A stretch of 64,000 nucleotides of DNA from DATGMS01 sp035303945 (lineage in GTDB: Bacteria; Bacteroidota; Bacteroidia; Cytophagales; Cyclobacteriaceae), in contig DATGQZ010000079.1 in assembly GCA_035303945.1 (NCBI GenBank), positions 1-64,000 on the forward strand, given 5' to 3'. Made by a program: the position numbers and the translations under genes. This document shows, piece after piece, positions 19,203-28,395 of the stretch; positions within the stretch are counted from its first letter, which is position 1, and each line of letters begins with the position of its first letter. The notes beneath the pieces were generated by a model. It did not search any database. It saw only the letters and a list, made by a program, of their open reading frames with translations, and was not told the origin of the DNA.

Positions 19203-19700
19203 ATGGCAGCAATTACATTTAAAGGTAATCAAGTAAACACATCAGGAGCCCTACCTTCGGTGGGTGAAACAGCTAAGGATTTTACATTGGTAGCGACTGA
19301 CCTATCTGAGAAAAGTCTAACTGACTACAAAGGTAAAAACGTGGTATTGAATATCTTCCCCAGTATCAATACGGGCATTTGTGCTAAGTCTGTAAGAAAG
19401 TTTAATGAAGAAGCCAGCAAGCTGGACAATACAGTCATCTTATGTATATCAAAGGACCTTCCTTTTGCACAGTCACAATTTTGCGGTGCGGAAGGCATAC
19501 AAAATGTAGAAATGCTGTCGGATTTTAGAACTGACTTTGGCCACGCCTATGGAGTTTTGATGGAAGATGGGCCGCTGAAAGGTTTGTTGAGCCGTGCCGT
19601 AGTGGTAATCGATACCGAGGGAAAGGTAACCTACACCGAGCAGGTGCCAGAAATCGGACAAGAGCCAGCCTATGATAATGCCTTACAAGCTCTCAACTAA
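19203..19700 (+). CDS. tpx: Thiol peroxidase Tpx
   Basis: This is an atypical two-cysteine peroxiredoxin of 165 residues that reduces hydroperoxides using thioredoxin. The peroxidatic Cys60 lies in FPSINTGICAKSVRKF and the resolving Cys94 in FAQSQFCGAEG, matching Cys61 and Cys95 of the E. coli enzyme. The frame is open from a TTG at 19161, but the start MAAITFKGNQV at 19203 is the family start, so I used it. No signal peptide is present, so it acts in the cytoplasm. A strong terminator follows, making this a single-gene unit. Confidence 0.96.
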   Translation: MAAITFKGNQVNTSGALPSVGETAKDFTLVATDLSEKSLTDYKGKNVVLNIFPSINTGICAKSVRKFNEEASKLDNTVILCISKDLPFAQSQFCGAEGIQNVEMLSDFRTDFGHAYGVLMEDGPLKGLLSRAVVVIDTEGKVTYTEQVPEIGQEPAYDNALQALN

Positions 19701-19723
19701 TTAAGCTTGTTGGAACCTTCATC

Positions 19724-19760
19724 AAAAGCATGGAAGCGATATCGTTTCCGTGCTTTTTTT
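19724..19760 (+). terminator. Terminator after tpx
   Basis: AAAAGCATGGAAGCGA pairs with TATCGTTTCCGTGCTTTT through a long stem with two wobble pairs, closed by a very short A/T loop, and is followed by a run of T. It begins 23 bases after the tpx stop. Confidence 0.85.
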
Positions 19761-19891
19761 ATGGTGACAGGTTCAGATTCCCTCCCAACAAGCTGCTCGC
19801 GATACATATAAACTTTCCTTTTTTTTAAATCTTTTTTAAAGTTAAGAGGTGGAAATTCAGTATTTTAGATCTTAGCTAACGCAGTATAGCC

Positions 19892-20857
19892 ATGGCGCAT
19901 ATTTACGAAAAACCTCCCCAACATATTGCTGAAGAAGTTGAGCAATTAAACAAAATTCTGGATGGGCTATTGCCTTCGAAGCAATTAGACAGGAATGTGC
20001 TTATTGCTACTTGGAATATTCGTGCATTTGGTGGCCTTACCGAGAAGTGGGAAGCTAAAGAAACGGACACGCCCAAGCGGGATTTACATGCGCTTCTTTG
20101 TATTGCCAATATTTTGTCTCGGTTCGATATCATAGCACTGCAGGAAGTAAAGGGTGACCTAAAGGCCCTGCGACATACCTTAAAGTTTTTAGGCGCTCAC
20201 TGGAGCTTCATTTTGACGGATGTGTGTAAGGGAGATGAAGGCAATAATGAGCGGTTGGCTTTTTTATTTGATACCCGAAAGGTAAAACTTTCCGGACTGG
20301 CTTGCGAACTTGTTATTCCCAATGAGCAAGTAACAAATATTAAAGCGGGCGCCTTTGCCCGCCAATTTGCTAGAACGCCTTATGCTGTAAGCTTCAAGGT
20401 AGCAAACAAAACATTTATTTTAATAACCTTACATGTACTTTATGGCAAGAAGGCAGCGGACCGAACACCGGAATTGATGGCTATAGCGGAGTGGCTAAAG
20501 GACTGGTCAATGAACATTCACGCATTTGACCAAAGCCTTATCTTATTGGGAGATTTTAACATCGATCGCAAGGGGGATGAGCGTTATCAGGCATTGGTTT
20601 CTACGGGTTTGACCGTCCCTTCAGACCTTCACGAACTGAGAAGAACGGTGTATGACGATAATGCAAAATTTTACGACCAGATCGCGTGGTTTGAAAATGT
20701 AAAACATATCCCCCAGATATCTCTGAAATACAATGCAGGAGGTGTTTTTGATTTCGCCCCCCATGTCTACTTAAATAGGAAGTACAATCCAAGCCAAATA
20801 TCTTGGCGGATCTCTGACCATCTGCCTTTGTGGGCGGAATTTTTGACATTGGACTAA
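19892..20857 (+). CDS. Endonuclease/exonuclease/phosphatase (EEP) superfamily protein
   Basis: The 321-residue soluble protein shows the EEP order of motifs: ATWNIRAFGG, then ALQEVKGD with the metal-binding Glu, THLHV-like ITLHVLYGK, LLGDFNIDRKGDE with the catalytic Asp/Asn, and SDHLPLW with Asp-His at the C-terminus. These residues form the DNase I-like active site for phosphodiester cleavage. The substrate could be DNA, RNA or a phospho-metabolite. A polar, helical N-terminal extension of about 37 residues has no signal peptide. It is separated from map by 91 bases. Confidence 0.85.
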   Translation: MAHIYEKPPQHIAEEVEQLNKILDGLLPSKQLDRNVLIATWNIRAFGGLTEKWEAKETDTPKRDLHALLCIANILSRFDIIALQEVKGDLKALRHTLKFLGAHWSFILTDVCKGDEGNNERLAFLFDTRKVKLSGLACELVIPNEQVTNIKAGAFARQFARTPYAVSFKVANKTFILITLHVLYGKKAADRTPELMAIAEWLKDWSMNIHAFDQSLILLGDFNIDRKGDERYQALVSTGLTVPSDLHELRRTVYDDNAKFYDQIAWFENVKHIPQISLKYNAGGVFDFAPHVYLNRKYNPSQISWRISDHLPLWAEFLTLD

Positions 20858-20948
20858 TGGGGTTATAGTAATCAGTATTTGGTGTTGACCCATTGATGTC
20901 CTAATTTTAGCTGAAGAATAAAAAAAGCACCTTCCCACCAATACAATC

Positions 20949-21713
20949 ATGTCCATTACCACAGAAGCAGAACTATTAGGAATAAAAAAAGTAAGTGAGG
21001 CAGTAGCGCATACCCTTAAACTGATGAGGGACTTCGCCCGGCCGGGAATTTCGACTAAGGAATTGGACGAGTATGGGGCGCAAATAATGAACAGTTTTGG
21101 CGCACGTTCAGCACCTTATGGGACTTACGGTTTTCCGGGCTGGACATGCATTAGCGTCAATAACGAGTTCTGCCATGGTATCCCGACAGCTGCGCGAATT
21201 CTTAAAGATGGTGATTTAATTAACATTGATGTTTCCGCGGAACTAGATGGATTTTGGTCAGATAATGGGTCCTCATTTGTAGTAGGCGAGGATGTTCATG
21301 GACATCAGCAGCTGATCGACGCTTCTAAGCAAATTTTACGTAGTGCGGTCAATAAAATAAGAGGCGGGGTACGCGTTTCCGATATTGGCTTTACTATGGA
21401 ATCAGAGGCAAAAAGGAGAGGCTACAAAGTTATTAGGAATCTTACTGGACACGGTGTAGGAAGGAGTTTGCATGAAGCCCCAACTGAGATTCCCAACTAT
21501 CGTGATCGGTTTAACCACAGTCGTTTTAGGAAAAATTCAGTAGTAGCAATTGAAACATTTATCGCTACCCGATCTACCTATGCGGAAACGCTTCCTGATG
21601 GATGGACCTTGGTGGGCAACAGGGGAGGTTTTATGGCGCAGCACGAACATACGCTGATCGTCACTGAGGGGCGGCCGGTTATTCTGACTGAGGGCAATGG
21701 TATTTGGGATTAG
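20949..21713 (+). CDS. map: Type I methionine aminopeptidase
   Basis: It removes the N-terminal methionine from new proteins in the cytoplasm. The 254 residues contain all expected active-site positions: His76 (FCHGIP), metal ligands Asp94 (INIDV), Asp105 (WSDN), His168 (TGHGVG), Glu202 (AIETF) and Glu233 (QHEHTL). The first glutamate is followed by Thr where many type I enzymes have Pro. There is no ribosomal-protein or secY context, so it may be a second copy besides a housekeeping map elsewhere in the genome; that is an inference. Confidence 0.93.
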   Translation: MSITTEAELLGIKKVSEAVAHTLKLMRDFARPGISTKELDEYGAQIMNSFGARSAPYGTYGFPGWTCISVNNEFCHGIPTAARILKDGDLINIDVSAELDGFWSDNGSSFVVGEDVHGHQQLIDASKQILRSAVNKIRGGVRVSDIGFTMESEAKRRGYKVIRNLTGHGVGRSLHEAPTEIPNYRDRFNHSRFRKNSVVAIETFIATRSTYAETLPDGWTLVGNRGGFMAQHEHTLIVTEGRPVILTEGNGIWD

Positions 21714-21949
21714 TAGAACCCACATGCTCAATATATGCAAGGTTAAGACGGACTAGGGTAGGAGGTGCCAATAGAGGCATAAAAGCGGGACCTTTGGTGC
21801 ATAGTATATCCTAACAGAACTAGACGTTAGGGCGCTGTTAAAAAAGTTTATAGCATTTTTTTCAGGGTGTTTTTAGCCCTTACTCCGTTGAATTCATCTT
21901 CATCATGGTATGGATATTGCCTATATGTCATGAATTTTTCTCTCGATCC

Positions 21950-22942
21950 ATGCTGCAATTTACGGATAGGGGTATCTACTGCCCGCAAGCTGACATTTAC
22001 ATAGATCCTTGGATGCCCGTAGAGCGGGCGGTGATTACCCATGGGCATAGCGATCATGCCAGGAGGGGCAACGGCCATTACCTTTGCCATGAGGATAGCG
22101 TGGGTATATTGAAGCTTCGATTGGGAATGGATATTTCGGTAAAAGGTATGGCATACCATCAGACTACTTCCATCAATGGCGTCACCATCAGCCTTCATCC
22201 CGCCGGCCACATCATAGGATCAGCGCAGGTGAGACTGGAATACAAGGGAGAGATTTGGGTAGTTTCAGGGGACTATAAATTAATGTCAGATGGTCTAAGT
22301 GTTCCCTTCGAACCGGTCCGATGTCATCATTTTATTACCGAATCCACGTTTGGACTTCCTGTATACCGATTTCCTCCGGCGACATCTGTTTATGTGAGCA
22401 TCAATGACTGGTGGCGTCAAAATGCTTCTGAGGGGTTTAATTCGGTCATTATTGCCTATGCCTTAGGTAAGTCACAGTCAATCCTTCACCATTTAGACCA
22501 AAGTATTGGTGATATATTTCTTCATGGAGCGGTAGCCAATGTGAACGATATTTTCAACGCGGAAGGACATGCCTTTCCCGGACGAAGGGTTACAGTGGAT
22601 ATGAAAAAAAAGTCCGTTCAAAAGGCTTTGATAGTAGCACCCTCTTCTGCATTGTCTACTCCTTGGATAAATCGCTTTTCCCCCTCCCGCAAAGCAGTGT
22701 GCAGTGGCTGGATGCAACTTCGCGGCGCTAGGCGTCGGTCAGGTGTTGATCGGGGCTTTGTCCTCTCTGATCATTGCGACTGGAATCAACTCAATGAGGC
22801 GGTATTGGCCACTGGGGCTGAAAATATCTATGTAACCCATGGCTATCAGAGCACATATGCCAAGTGGTTGAGAGAGCGATACCAACTCAATGCTGTCGAA
22901 ATAAAAACACAATTTGAGCCAACGACGGGAGACCTGGAATAA
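21950..22942 (+). CDS. Ligase-associated DNA exonuclease (MBL fold)
   Basis: The 330-residue protein opens with MLQFTDRGIYCP, typical of this exonuclease group, and carries the MBL metal motif HGHSDH at 31-36, a second-metal region in HPAGHIIGSAQ and VVSGDYK, and a beta-CASP-like C-terminal half with LSDHCDW and VTHGYQS. An ATG at 21905 is also in frame, but the extra 15 residues do not look like the family, so I chose 21950. It is the first gene of a four-gene repair operon (exonuclease, ligase, helicase, PdeM) and ends 3 bases before the ligase start. It is expected to trim DNA ends before joining. Confidence 0.9.
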   Translation: MLQFTDRGIYCPQADIYIDPWMPVERAVITHGHSDHARRGNGHYLCHEDSVGILKLRLGMDISVKGMAYHQTTSINGVTISLHPAGHIIGSAQVRLEYKGEIWVVSGDYKLMSDGLSVPFEPVRCHHFITESTFGLPVYRFPPATSVYVSINDWWRQNASEGFNSVIIAYALGKSQSILHHLDQSIGDIFLHGAVANVNDIFNAEGHAFPGRRVTVDMKKKSVQKALIVAPSSALSTPWINRFSPSRKAVCSGWMQLRGARRRSGVDRGFVLSDHCDWNQLNEAVLATGAENIYVTHGYQSTYAKWLRERYQLNAVEIKTQFEPTTGDLE

Positions 22943-22945
22943 ACC

Positions 22946-24538
22946 ATGAAGACATTCACGACCATGTTTACGGCCATTGATCAGACGACCAAGACCAATC
23001 AAAAGGTGCAGGCGTTGGTGGACTATTTCACTTTTGCTAAAGAGGAAGATAAGATTTTTGCCGTGTCGATTTTGATTGGCAACAAGCCCAAAAGACCTGT
23101 GAAAACTGCAGAGCTTAAGGAATGGGCGGCGGAGTTAGCAGGATTGCCGATGTGGCTTTTTGAGGAGTCATATTATATTGTCGGGGATTTGGGGGAGGCT
23201 ATCGCTTTGATGCTTCCACCTCAGGAGAAGGAACAGCAGTTCACATTGGAAGAAACCTTAGATTTGCTAGGCCGTTTGGCCGATATGCCTACGGAAGAAA
23301 AGAAAGCTTTAGTCGTTGACTATTGGCTGAGCGTCCCGATCGAGGAGCGTTTTGTATTTAACAAGCTGATCACAGGAAATTTTAGAATGGGTGTTTCCCG
23401 ACAACTGGTCGTAAAGGCCTTGGCCAAGTACCTTGATCAGGAAGCCACCTCCATAGCACATCAATTGATGGGCAAATGGGATCCCCATGAAGAGACCATG
23501 GCTTCTATGTTTGGAAGCGAAATTCATTTGGACAAGCATTATCTGCCCTATCCTTTCTACCTAGCGTATCAGCTGGATGCTGAACCGGATAGCTTAGGTG
23601 ATATCCATGAGTGGTATATTGAGAAAAAGCTGGATGGAATCCGCGGACAGATTGTCGTGCGCAATGGGGAGCTGTTTGTCTGGAGTAGAGGTGAGGATTT
23701 GCTGACGGATAAATTTCCCGAATTTGCTTCTCTGAATACCTCCTTGCCTGATGGAACTGTAATTGATGGAGAAATCATTCCATGGAAAGATGGAAAACCT
23801 TTGCCTTTTCAGGTCATGCAGACGCGAATCGGCAGGAAGAACCTATCACCCAAATACCTAAAAGAAGCTCCTTTGGTCATGGTTTGTTTTGATCTTTTGG
23901 AATGGGAGGGACGGGACCTAAGGCCCCAACCGATTGAGGAGCGGAGAAAGTTGTTGGAGAAAATCGTAGCTGAGCATCAGGATGAAAACTTGATACTGTC
24001 TGAAACGCTTAACATTAATACCTGGGACGAGGTAGCAATATTTAGAAAGGATGCCAGAGAACAGTATTGTGAGGGAGTTATGTTAAAAAGAAAATCCAGT
24101 CCTTATGAAACCGGCCGAAGGCGGGGGAATTGGTGGAAATGGAAAACTGATCCCATGACAGTAGACGGAGTATTGTTGTATGCCCAAAGCGGCCATGGCC
24201 GTAGGGCTAATCTTTTTACGGACTATACCTTTGCCGTATGGGATGGAGATACTTTGGTGCCATTTGCCAAGGCCTACTCTGGCTTGACAGACAAGGAAAT
24301 TACCCAGTTAGACAATTGGATAAAAAGAAATACAATTGAAAAATTTGGCCCTGTACGGAGTGTAAAACCTGAATATGTTTTTGAAATTGCCTTTGAAGGC
24401 ATTAATGCCAGCCCTCGGCACAAATCAGGGGTGGCTTTACGTTTTCCACGGATTTTGAGATGGCGAAAAGACAAATCTCCTCAATCCGCCAATACCAAAG
24501 AAGACTTGTTACAATTGATTGAGGCGGTGAATCCATGA
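22946..24538 (+). CDS. ATP-dependent DNA ligase
   Basis: The 530-residue enzyme joins nicked DNA using ATP. It has a helical N-terminal DNA-binding domain (about 1-210), the nucleotidyltransferase domain with Lys228 as the AMP-accepting residue in motif I (KLDGIRG), motif III in DGEII, motif IV in VMLKRKSSPYE, motif V in WWKWKTDP, and a C-terminal OB domain. It belongs to the ligase type found in a cluster with an Lhr-type helicase rather than the Ku-linked LigD type; no Ku or primase gene is nearby. Its stop overlaps the start of the helicase gene (ATGA). Confidence 0.93.
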   Translation: MKTFTTMFTAIDQTTKTNQKVQALVDYFTFAKEEDKIFAVSILIGNKPKRPVKTAELKEWAAELAGLPMWLFEESYYIVGDLGEAIALMLPPQEKEQQFTLEETLDLLGRLADMPTEEKKALVVDYWLSVPIEERFVFNKLITGNFRMGVSRQLVVKALAKYLDQEATSIAHQLMGKWDPHEETMASMFGSEIHLDKHYLPYPFYLAYQLDAEPDSLGDIHEWYIEKKLDGIRGQIVVRNGELFVWSRGEDLLTDKFPEFASLNTSLPDGTVIDGEIIPWKDGKPLPFQVMQTRIGRKNLSPKYLKEAPLVMVCFDLLEWEGRDLRPQPIEERRKLLEKIVAEHQDENLILSETLNINTWDEVAIFRKDAREQYCEGVMLKRKSSPYETGRRRGNWWKWKTDPMTVDGVLLYAQSGHGRRANLFTDYTFAVWDGDTLVPFAKAYSGLTDKEITQLDNWIKRNTIEKFGPVRSVKPEYVFEIAFEGINASPRHKSGVALRFPRILRWRKDKSPQSANTKEDLLQLIEAVNP

Positions 24539-26964
24539 ATAGTTTTGCGGAAGTATGGTTTTCCAACCAAGGCTGGACGCCCCATAGTTTTCAAAAGAAA
24601 ACATGGTCAGCAATGGCCAAAGGACATTCTGGATTGCTAAATGCCCCCACAGGCTATGGCAAAACGATGGCTATCTGGTTTGGTATACTGCACCATTATT
24701 TCATCCAAAGAAAGATAAAAAAGGGTAAAGGTCAAAAGCTGCATTGCTTATGGATCACGCCTCTCAGGGCTTTATCTGCAGAAATCTATAAAGCCACCAA
24801 TGTGGTGAGCGAAGATTTAGCCTTGGATTATCAGATCGGCTTACGAACGGGTGATACCTCTACAAAGTTGCGTCAAGAACAGAAGAGGCGACCTCCCCAT
24901 GCTTTAATTACTACGCCTGAGAGCATTCATATCATGATGGCCAGCAAGGGCTATATTGACTATTTTTCAGATTTAGAGTTTGTAGTGATTGACGAATGGC
25001 ATGAACTGATGGGCAGTAAAAGAGGCGTGCTCATCGAGCTGGCCTTAAGTCGTCTTAAGGCCCTGAACCCTGGTTTGAAGGTTTGGGGAATTTCGGCCAC
25101 CATAGGTAATCTGGACGAGGCTAAAGACATCTTGTTAGGTCCCAAAAGTGAGGGAGTGCTGATAAGAGCCAGTATCAAAAAGAAGCTGCAGATTGAGACA
25201 TTGTTGCCGGAAGTATTGGAGCGTTTCCCTTGGGCAGGGCATTTGGGTGTGCATATGGCCGAACAGGTCATTCCTATCGTTGAAAACAGTCAATCCACAC
25301 TTTTATTTACGAATACGCGCTCTCAAGCTGAAATTTGGTACCGGCAGCTGTTGATGCTTAAGCCAGACTGGGCGGGGATTATAGCTTTGCACCATGGCTC
25401 TTTAAGCAACGAGATCCGGCTATGGGTTGAAGCTGCTTTGCACGAGGGTACTTTGAAAGCTGTGATTTGTACCAGCAGCCTGGACTTGGGAGTGGACTTC
25501 CGCCCGGTGGATACGGTGGTGCAGATAGGCTCTCCCAAAGGCGTTGCCCGATTTCTGCAACGAGCTGGGCGAAGTGGACATCAGCCAGGTGCTTTAAGTC
25601 GTATTTATTTTTTGCCTACTCATTCGTTGGAGATTATGGAAGGAGCCTCTCTTAAGTATGCCATCAAGGAGGGCATGATGGAGCGCCGCATTCCTTATGT
25701 CCGCTCTTTTGATGTATTGATCCAATATCTTGTGACTTTAGCGATTTCGGAGGGATTTCAGGCCGATACCATTTTTAATGAAGTCAAAGCTACTCATTGC
25801 TTTTCTTCCGTTACGGAAGATGAGTTTAATGAATGCCTAATGATGATCACCAAAGGCGGCCGTTCCTTAGGCGCATATGATGAATTTTATAAAGTGGTGT
25901 TAGACAATGGCCTGTATCGGGTCACGAGCCGTAGAATTGCGCACCGACACCTGCTTAACATCGGCACCATCGTAAGTGATGCCATGATGCAGGTCAAGTA
26001 TATGAGTGGAAAATATTTGGGGACGATTGAAGAATCCTTTATCTCTCGGCTGAAGCCCGGGGATACGTTTTGGTTCTCGGGCAGGAATCTAGAGATGATC
26101 ATGGTGAAGGATATGCAGGTGCTCGTAAGAAACAATACGAGCAAAAAAGGCACAGTGCCTTCCTGGATGGGCGGCAGACTACCAATTTCTATTGATTTAG
26201 GCATTGCTTTACGACATACTATGGAAACAGCACACCACACCTCAGGTAAGGGATCTGAGTTACGGTTTTTGGCTCCATTATTTAAGAAACAAAGTGAAGT
26301 CTCCGCACTTCCCGAAGAGGGAAAGCTGTTGGTAGAATACATTCAGACAAAGTATGGCTATCATCTCTTTGTATATCCCTTTGAAGGAAAGTTCGTGCAT
26401 GAGGGGATGGCTGCGGTTATTGCCTACCGACTAAGTAAGATTAGACAGGCTACATTTAGCATTGCAACCAATGAATATGGGTTCGAATTACTCAGTGATG
26501 CCGCTATTCCGGTAGAGGAAGGGATGAAGCGGGGTCTTTTCGATACCGCCAATTTGCTTGCTGATATTCAATTAGGAATTAATACAACAGAGATGGCCCG
26601 AAGGAGATTTAGGGATATTGCCAGCATTGCGGGATTAATTTTTCAGGGATATCCGGGCAAGCCTATGAAGACGAGGCATCTGCAAGCTAATTCCTCCCTG
26701 TTTTTTTCTGTTTTTGAAGATTATGACCCCAATAACTTATTGCTCCGACAAGCCTATGATGAGGTGATGGACTTTCAACTGGAAGCAGCTAGAATGTATG
26801 CGGCTTTTGAACGCATCAGCAGCCATGAGATCAATTTGACATTGCCAACCAAGCTTACTCCTTTTTCTTTTCCTATCTTTGCAGAGTCGTTCCGAGAGAG
26901 GTATAGCAACGAAGACTGGCAAAGCAGGTTGACGAAACTCAAAGAAAGTTTGGACGTACAATAG
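24535..26964 (+). CDS. Ligase-associated DEXH-box (Lhr-type) DNA helicase
   Basis: The 809-residue protein is an Lhr-core helicase. Walker A is APTGYGKT at 37-44, the DEXH motif reads DEWH at 153-156, SATIGN is motif III, and motif VI is QRAGRSGHQ. After the two RecA domains come the winged-helix and Lhr-specific core regions (about 400-800). It overlaps the ligase gene by 4 bases, so the two are translationally coupled. Related enzymes unwind RNA:DNA or DNA duplexes in the 3'-5' direction; the cluster is thought to act in DNA damage response. Confidence 0.93.
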   Translation: MNSFAEVWFSNQGWTPHSFQKKTWSAMAKGHSGLLNAPTGYGKTMAIWFGILHHYFIQRKIKKGKGQKLHCLWITPLRALSAEIYKATNVVSEDLALDYQIGLRTGDTSTKLRQEQKRRPPHALITTPESIHIMMASKGYIDYFSDLEFVVIDEWHELMGSKRGVLIELALSRLKALNPGLKVWGISATIGNLDEAKDILLGPKSEGVLIRASIKKKLQIETLLPEVLERFPWAGHLGVHMAEQVIPIVENSQSTLLFTNTRSQAEIWYRQLLMLKPDWAGIIALHHGSLSNEIRLWVEAALHEGTLKAVICTSSLDLGVDFRPVDTVVQIGSPKGVARFLQRAGRSGHQPGALSRIYFLPTHSLEIMEGASLKYAIKEGMMERRIPYVRSFDVLIQYLVTLAISEGFQADTIFNEVKATHCFSSVTEDEFNECLMMITKGGRSLGAYDEFYKVVLDNGLYRVTSRRIAHRHLLNIGTIVSDAMMQVKYMSGKYLGTIEESFISRLKPGDTFWFSGRNLEMIMVKDMQVLVRNNTSKKGTVPSWMGGRLPISIDLGIALRHTMETAHHTSGKGSELRFLAPLFKKQSEVSALPEEGKLLVEYIQTKYGYHLFVYPFEGKFVHEGMAAVIAYRLSKIRQATFSIATNEYGFELLSDAAIPVEEGMKRGLFDTANLLADIQLGINTTEMARRRFRDIASIAGLIFQGYPGKPMKTRHLQANSSLFFSVFEDYDPNNLLLRQAYDEVMDFQLEAARMYAAFERISSHEINLTLPTKLTPFSFPIFAESFRERYSNEDWQSRLTKLKESLDVQ

Positions 26965-27058
26965 CGTCGCAAGAAAATCTTGCTTGCGAAAGAATCTCAA
27001 TTATATCACTAAACGCTCTGCGTATTGTCACTCATGAGTGGGAGGCTGCATTCGCTGC

Positions 27059-27700
27059 ATGGAATTTTATCATAAGGAAGAACTGATTCAATTATTACCC
27101 GAGAAAGTGGCGTTTTTGCCACAGCATCAAACGCTGGTAGTAGCAGATATTCATTTGGGAAAAGCTTCACATTTCAGGAAGGAGGGGATTATGATTCCCT
27201 TTCCCTCAGCTTGTCCGGATTTGCAGTGTTTGACGGAATTGATAACGTCATTGCAGCCTCGCAAGGTCGTTTTTCTTGGCGATTTGTTTCACAGTAGCCT
27301 GAACAATGAATGGAATGAGATGAGGGATTTCTTACAACGTTTTCCCCACATCCGATTTATCCTCACTAAGGGCAATCATGACATATTACCTGCTGCAATT
27401 TTTGAAGAGACTTCCATTGAGGTCGTTGATGAATATTGGCTGGGTCGACACCTGGTTTTTACCCATGCTCCCTTGCCCGCTGTTGAGGGAGAGGCATTAA
27501 ATATTGTCGGTCATATACATCCTGGTGTATTGATCAAGGCGAAAGGCAGGCAGAGCTTTCGTTTGCCTTGCTTTTTTCATCAAGGCCATTGTCTTATATT
27601 GCCTGCCTTTGGCCAATTGACAGGTCTTCATATCCTAAAAAAAGGAGCGGATAGCAAGGTGTTTCCTGTACTGATGGATGAGGTAATAGCGCTCCCTTAA
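27059..27700 (+). CDS. pdeM: Ligase-associated DNA damage response endonuclease PdeM
   Basis: The 213-residue metallophosphoesterase has the binuclear metal motifs ADIHLG (30-35, Asp30 and His32), GDLFHS (74-79, Asp75), GNHD (105-108), then HAPLP and GHIHPG. Related Pseudomonas MPE is a manganese-dependent single-strand endonuclease coded with the same partners. A GTG at 27038 is also in frame, but the ATG at 27059 gives the family start MEFYHKEELIQL. The gene follows the helicase after 94 bases. Its stop codon shares the palindrome TTAA with the stop of the opposite DsbA-like gene. Confidence 0.9.
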   Translation: MEFYHKEELIQLLPEKVAFLPQHQTLVVADIHLGKASHFRKEGIMIPFPSACPDLQCLTELITSLQPRKVVFLGDLFHSSLNNEWNEMRDFLQRFPHIRFILTKGNHDILPAAIFEETSIEVVDEYWLGRHLVFTHAPLPAVEGEALNIVGHIHPGVLIKAKGRQSFRLPCFFHQGHCLILPAFGQLTGLHILKKGADSKVFPVLMDEVIALP

Positions 27701-28395
27701 AGTACGACAACTTGACGAATTGCTTCCAGTAGAGCGTCATATGGGCGATAACCGGTAATCATCACCCCTTTACCTTGGCTATTGCTGATGGTTAGTGTCG
27801 GGAATCTTCCGATTTTGTTCAATTTTACCTTTTGCAGATCCTTCCGAAAAGCGTCACGGCTTAAATCTCCGTTGTACTCCTTTTTAAAGCGTTCAAGATC
27901 AAAAATTTCAGGATGCTGTTGAACAAGTATGTCTGCTACCGTTGCGATTACTTCCGTTTTAGTAATGTTTTTTCGGTGTTGCATCACCGCCTCACTGAGG
28001 GCATGTAGCATTAACTCGGCAGCTTCATTGGATTGAAGTTGTGCGGTTTTTACCGCTATACAGGCAGGATAAGAAGAAGAGGGAGGGTCGACCATCCAAA
28101 CCATATCATCGATCTTCCGGCCGGTAATATGTCCCGCTTGCATCCACATAGGGCCCATTTGACTGGGATTTTGGATGGAATTAAGTGGATCGGAAAATTC
28201 TTTCCAACTAGGAATTAGTCCACCCATGCAGTATTCTATCGCGATTTGTTCGGGGTGTTCAGCCAACAGCCGTTGTAGCTGAGGCGCCATGCCCCAGCTC
28301 CAGCAGCAGAGAGGATCGGTATAACACACAATAGCTACCTGATCCTGTACTTTGTTAGTGGTTTTTTCTTTACAATAAGGTTCCTTTGTCTCCAT
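27697..28395 (-). CDS. DsbA-family (FrnE-like) thioredoxin-fold protein
   Basis: The 232-residue protein has the FrnE/DsbA layout: a beta strand into YTDPLCCWSWGMAP (active site at 30-33), a helical insertion (about 70-180) and the cis-Pro loop in GRFPTLTI. The usual FrnE motif is CxxC; here it reads Cys30-Cys-Trp-Ser33, so the second active-site cysteine is missing and a neighbouring Cys31 is present. It may still act as a single-cysteine or altered redox protein, or bind a ligand. I chose the ATG at 28395, which overlaps the end of the manganese catalase frame by 26 bases; upstream starts at 28416 and 28482 are possible. There is no signal peptide. Confidence 0.75.
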   Translation of the reverse strand: METKEPYCKEKTTNKVQDQVAIVCYTDPLCCWSWGMAPQLQRLLAEHPEQIAIEYCMGGLIPSWKEFSDPLNSIQNPSQMGPMWMQAGHITGRKIDDMVWMVDPPSSSYPACIAVKTAQLQSNEAAELMLHALSEAVMQHRKNITKTEVIATVADILVQQHPEIFDLERFKKEYNGDLSRDAFRKDLQKVKLNKIGRFPTLTISNSQGKGVMITGYRPYDALLEAIRQVVVL

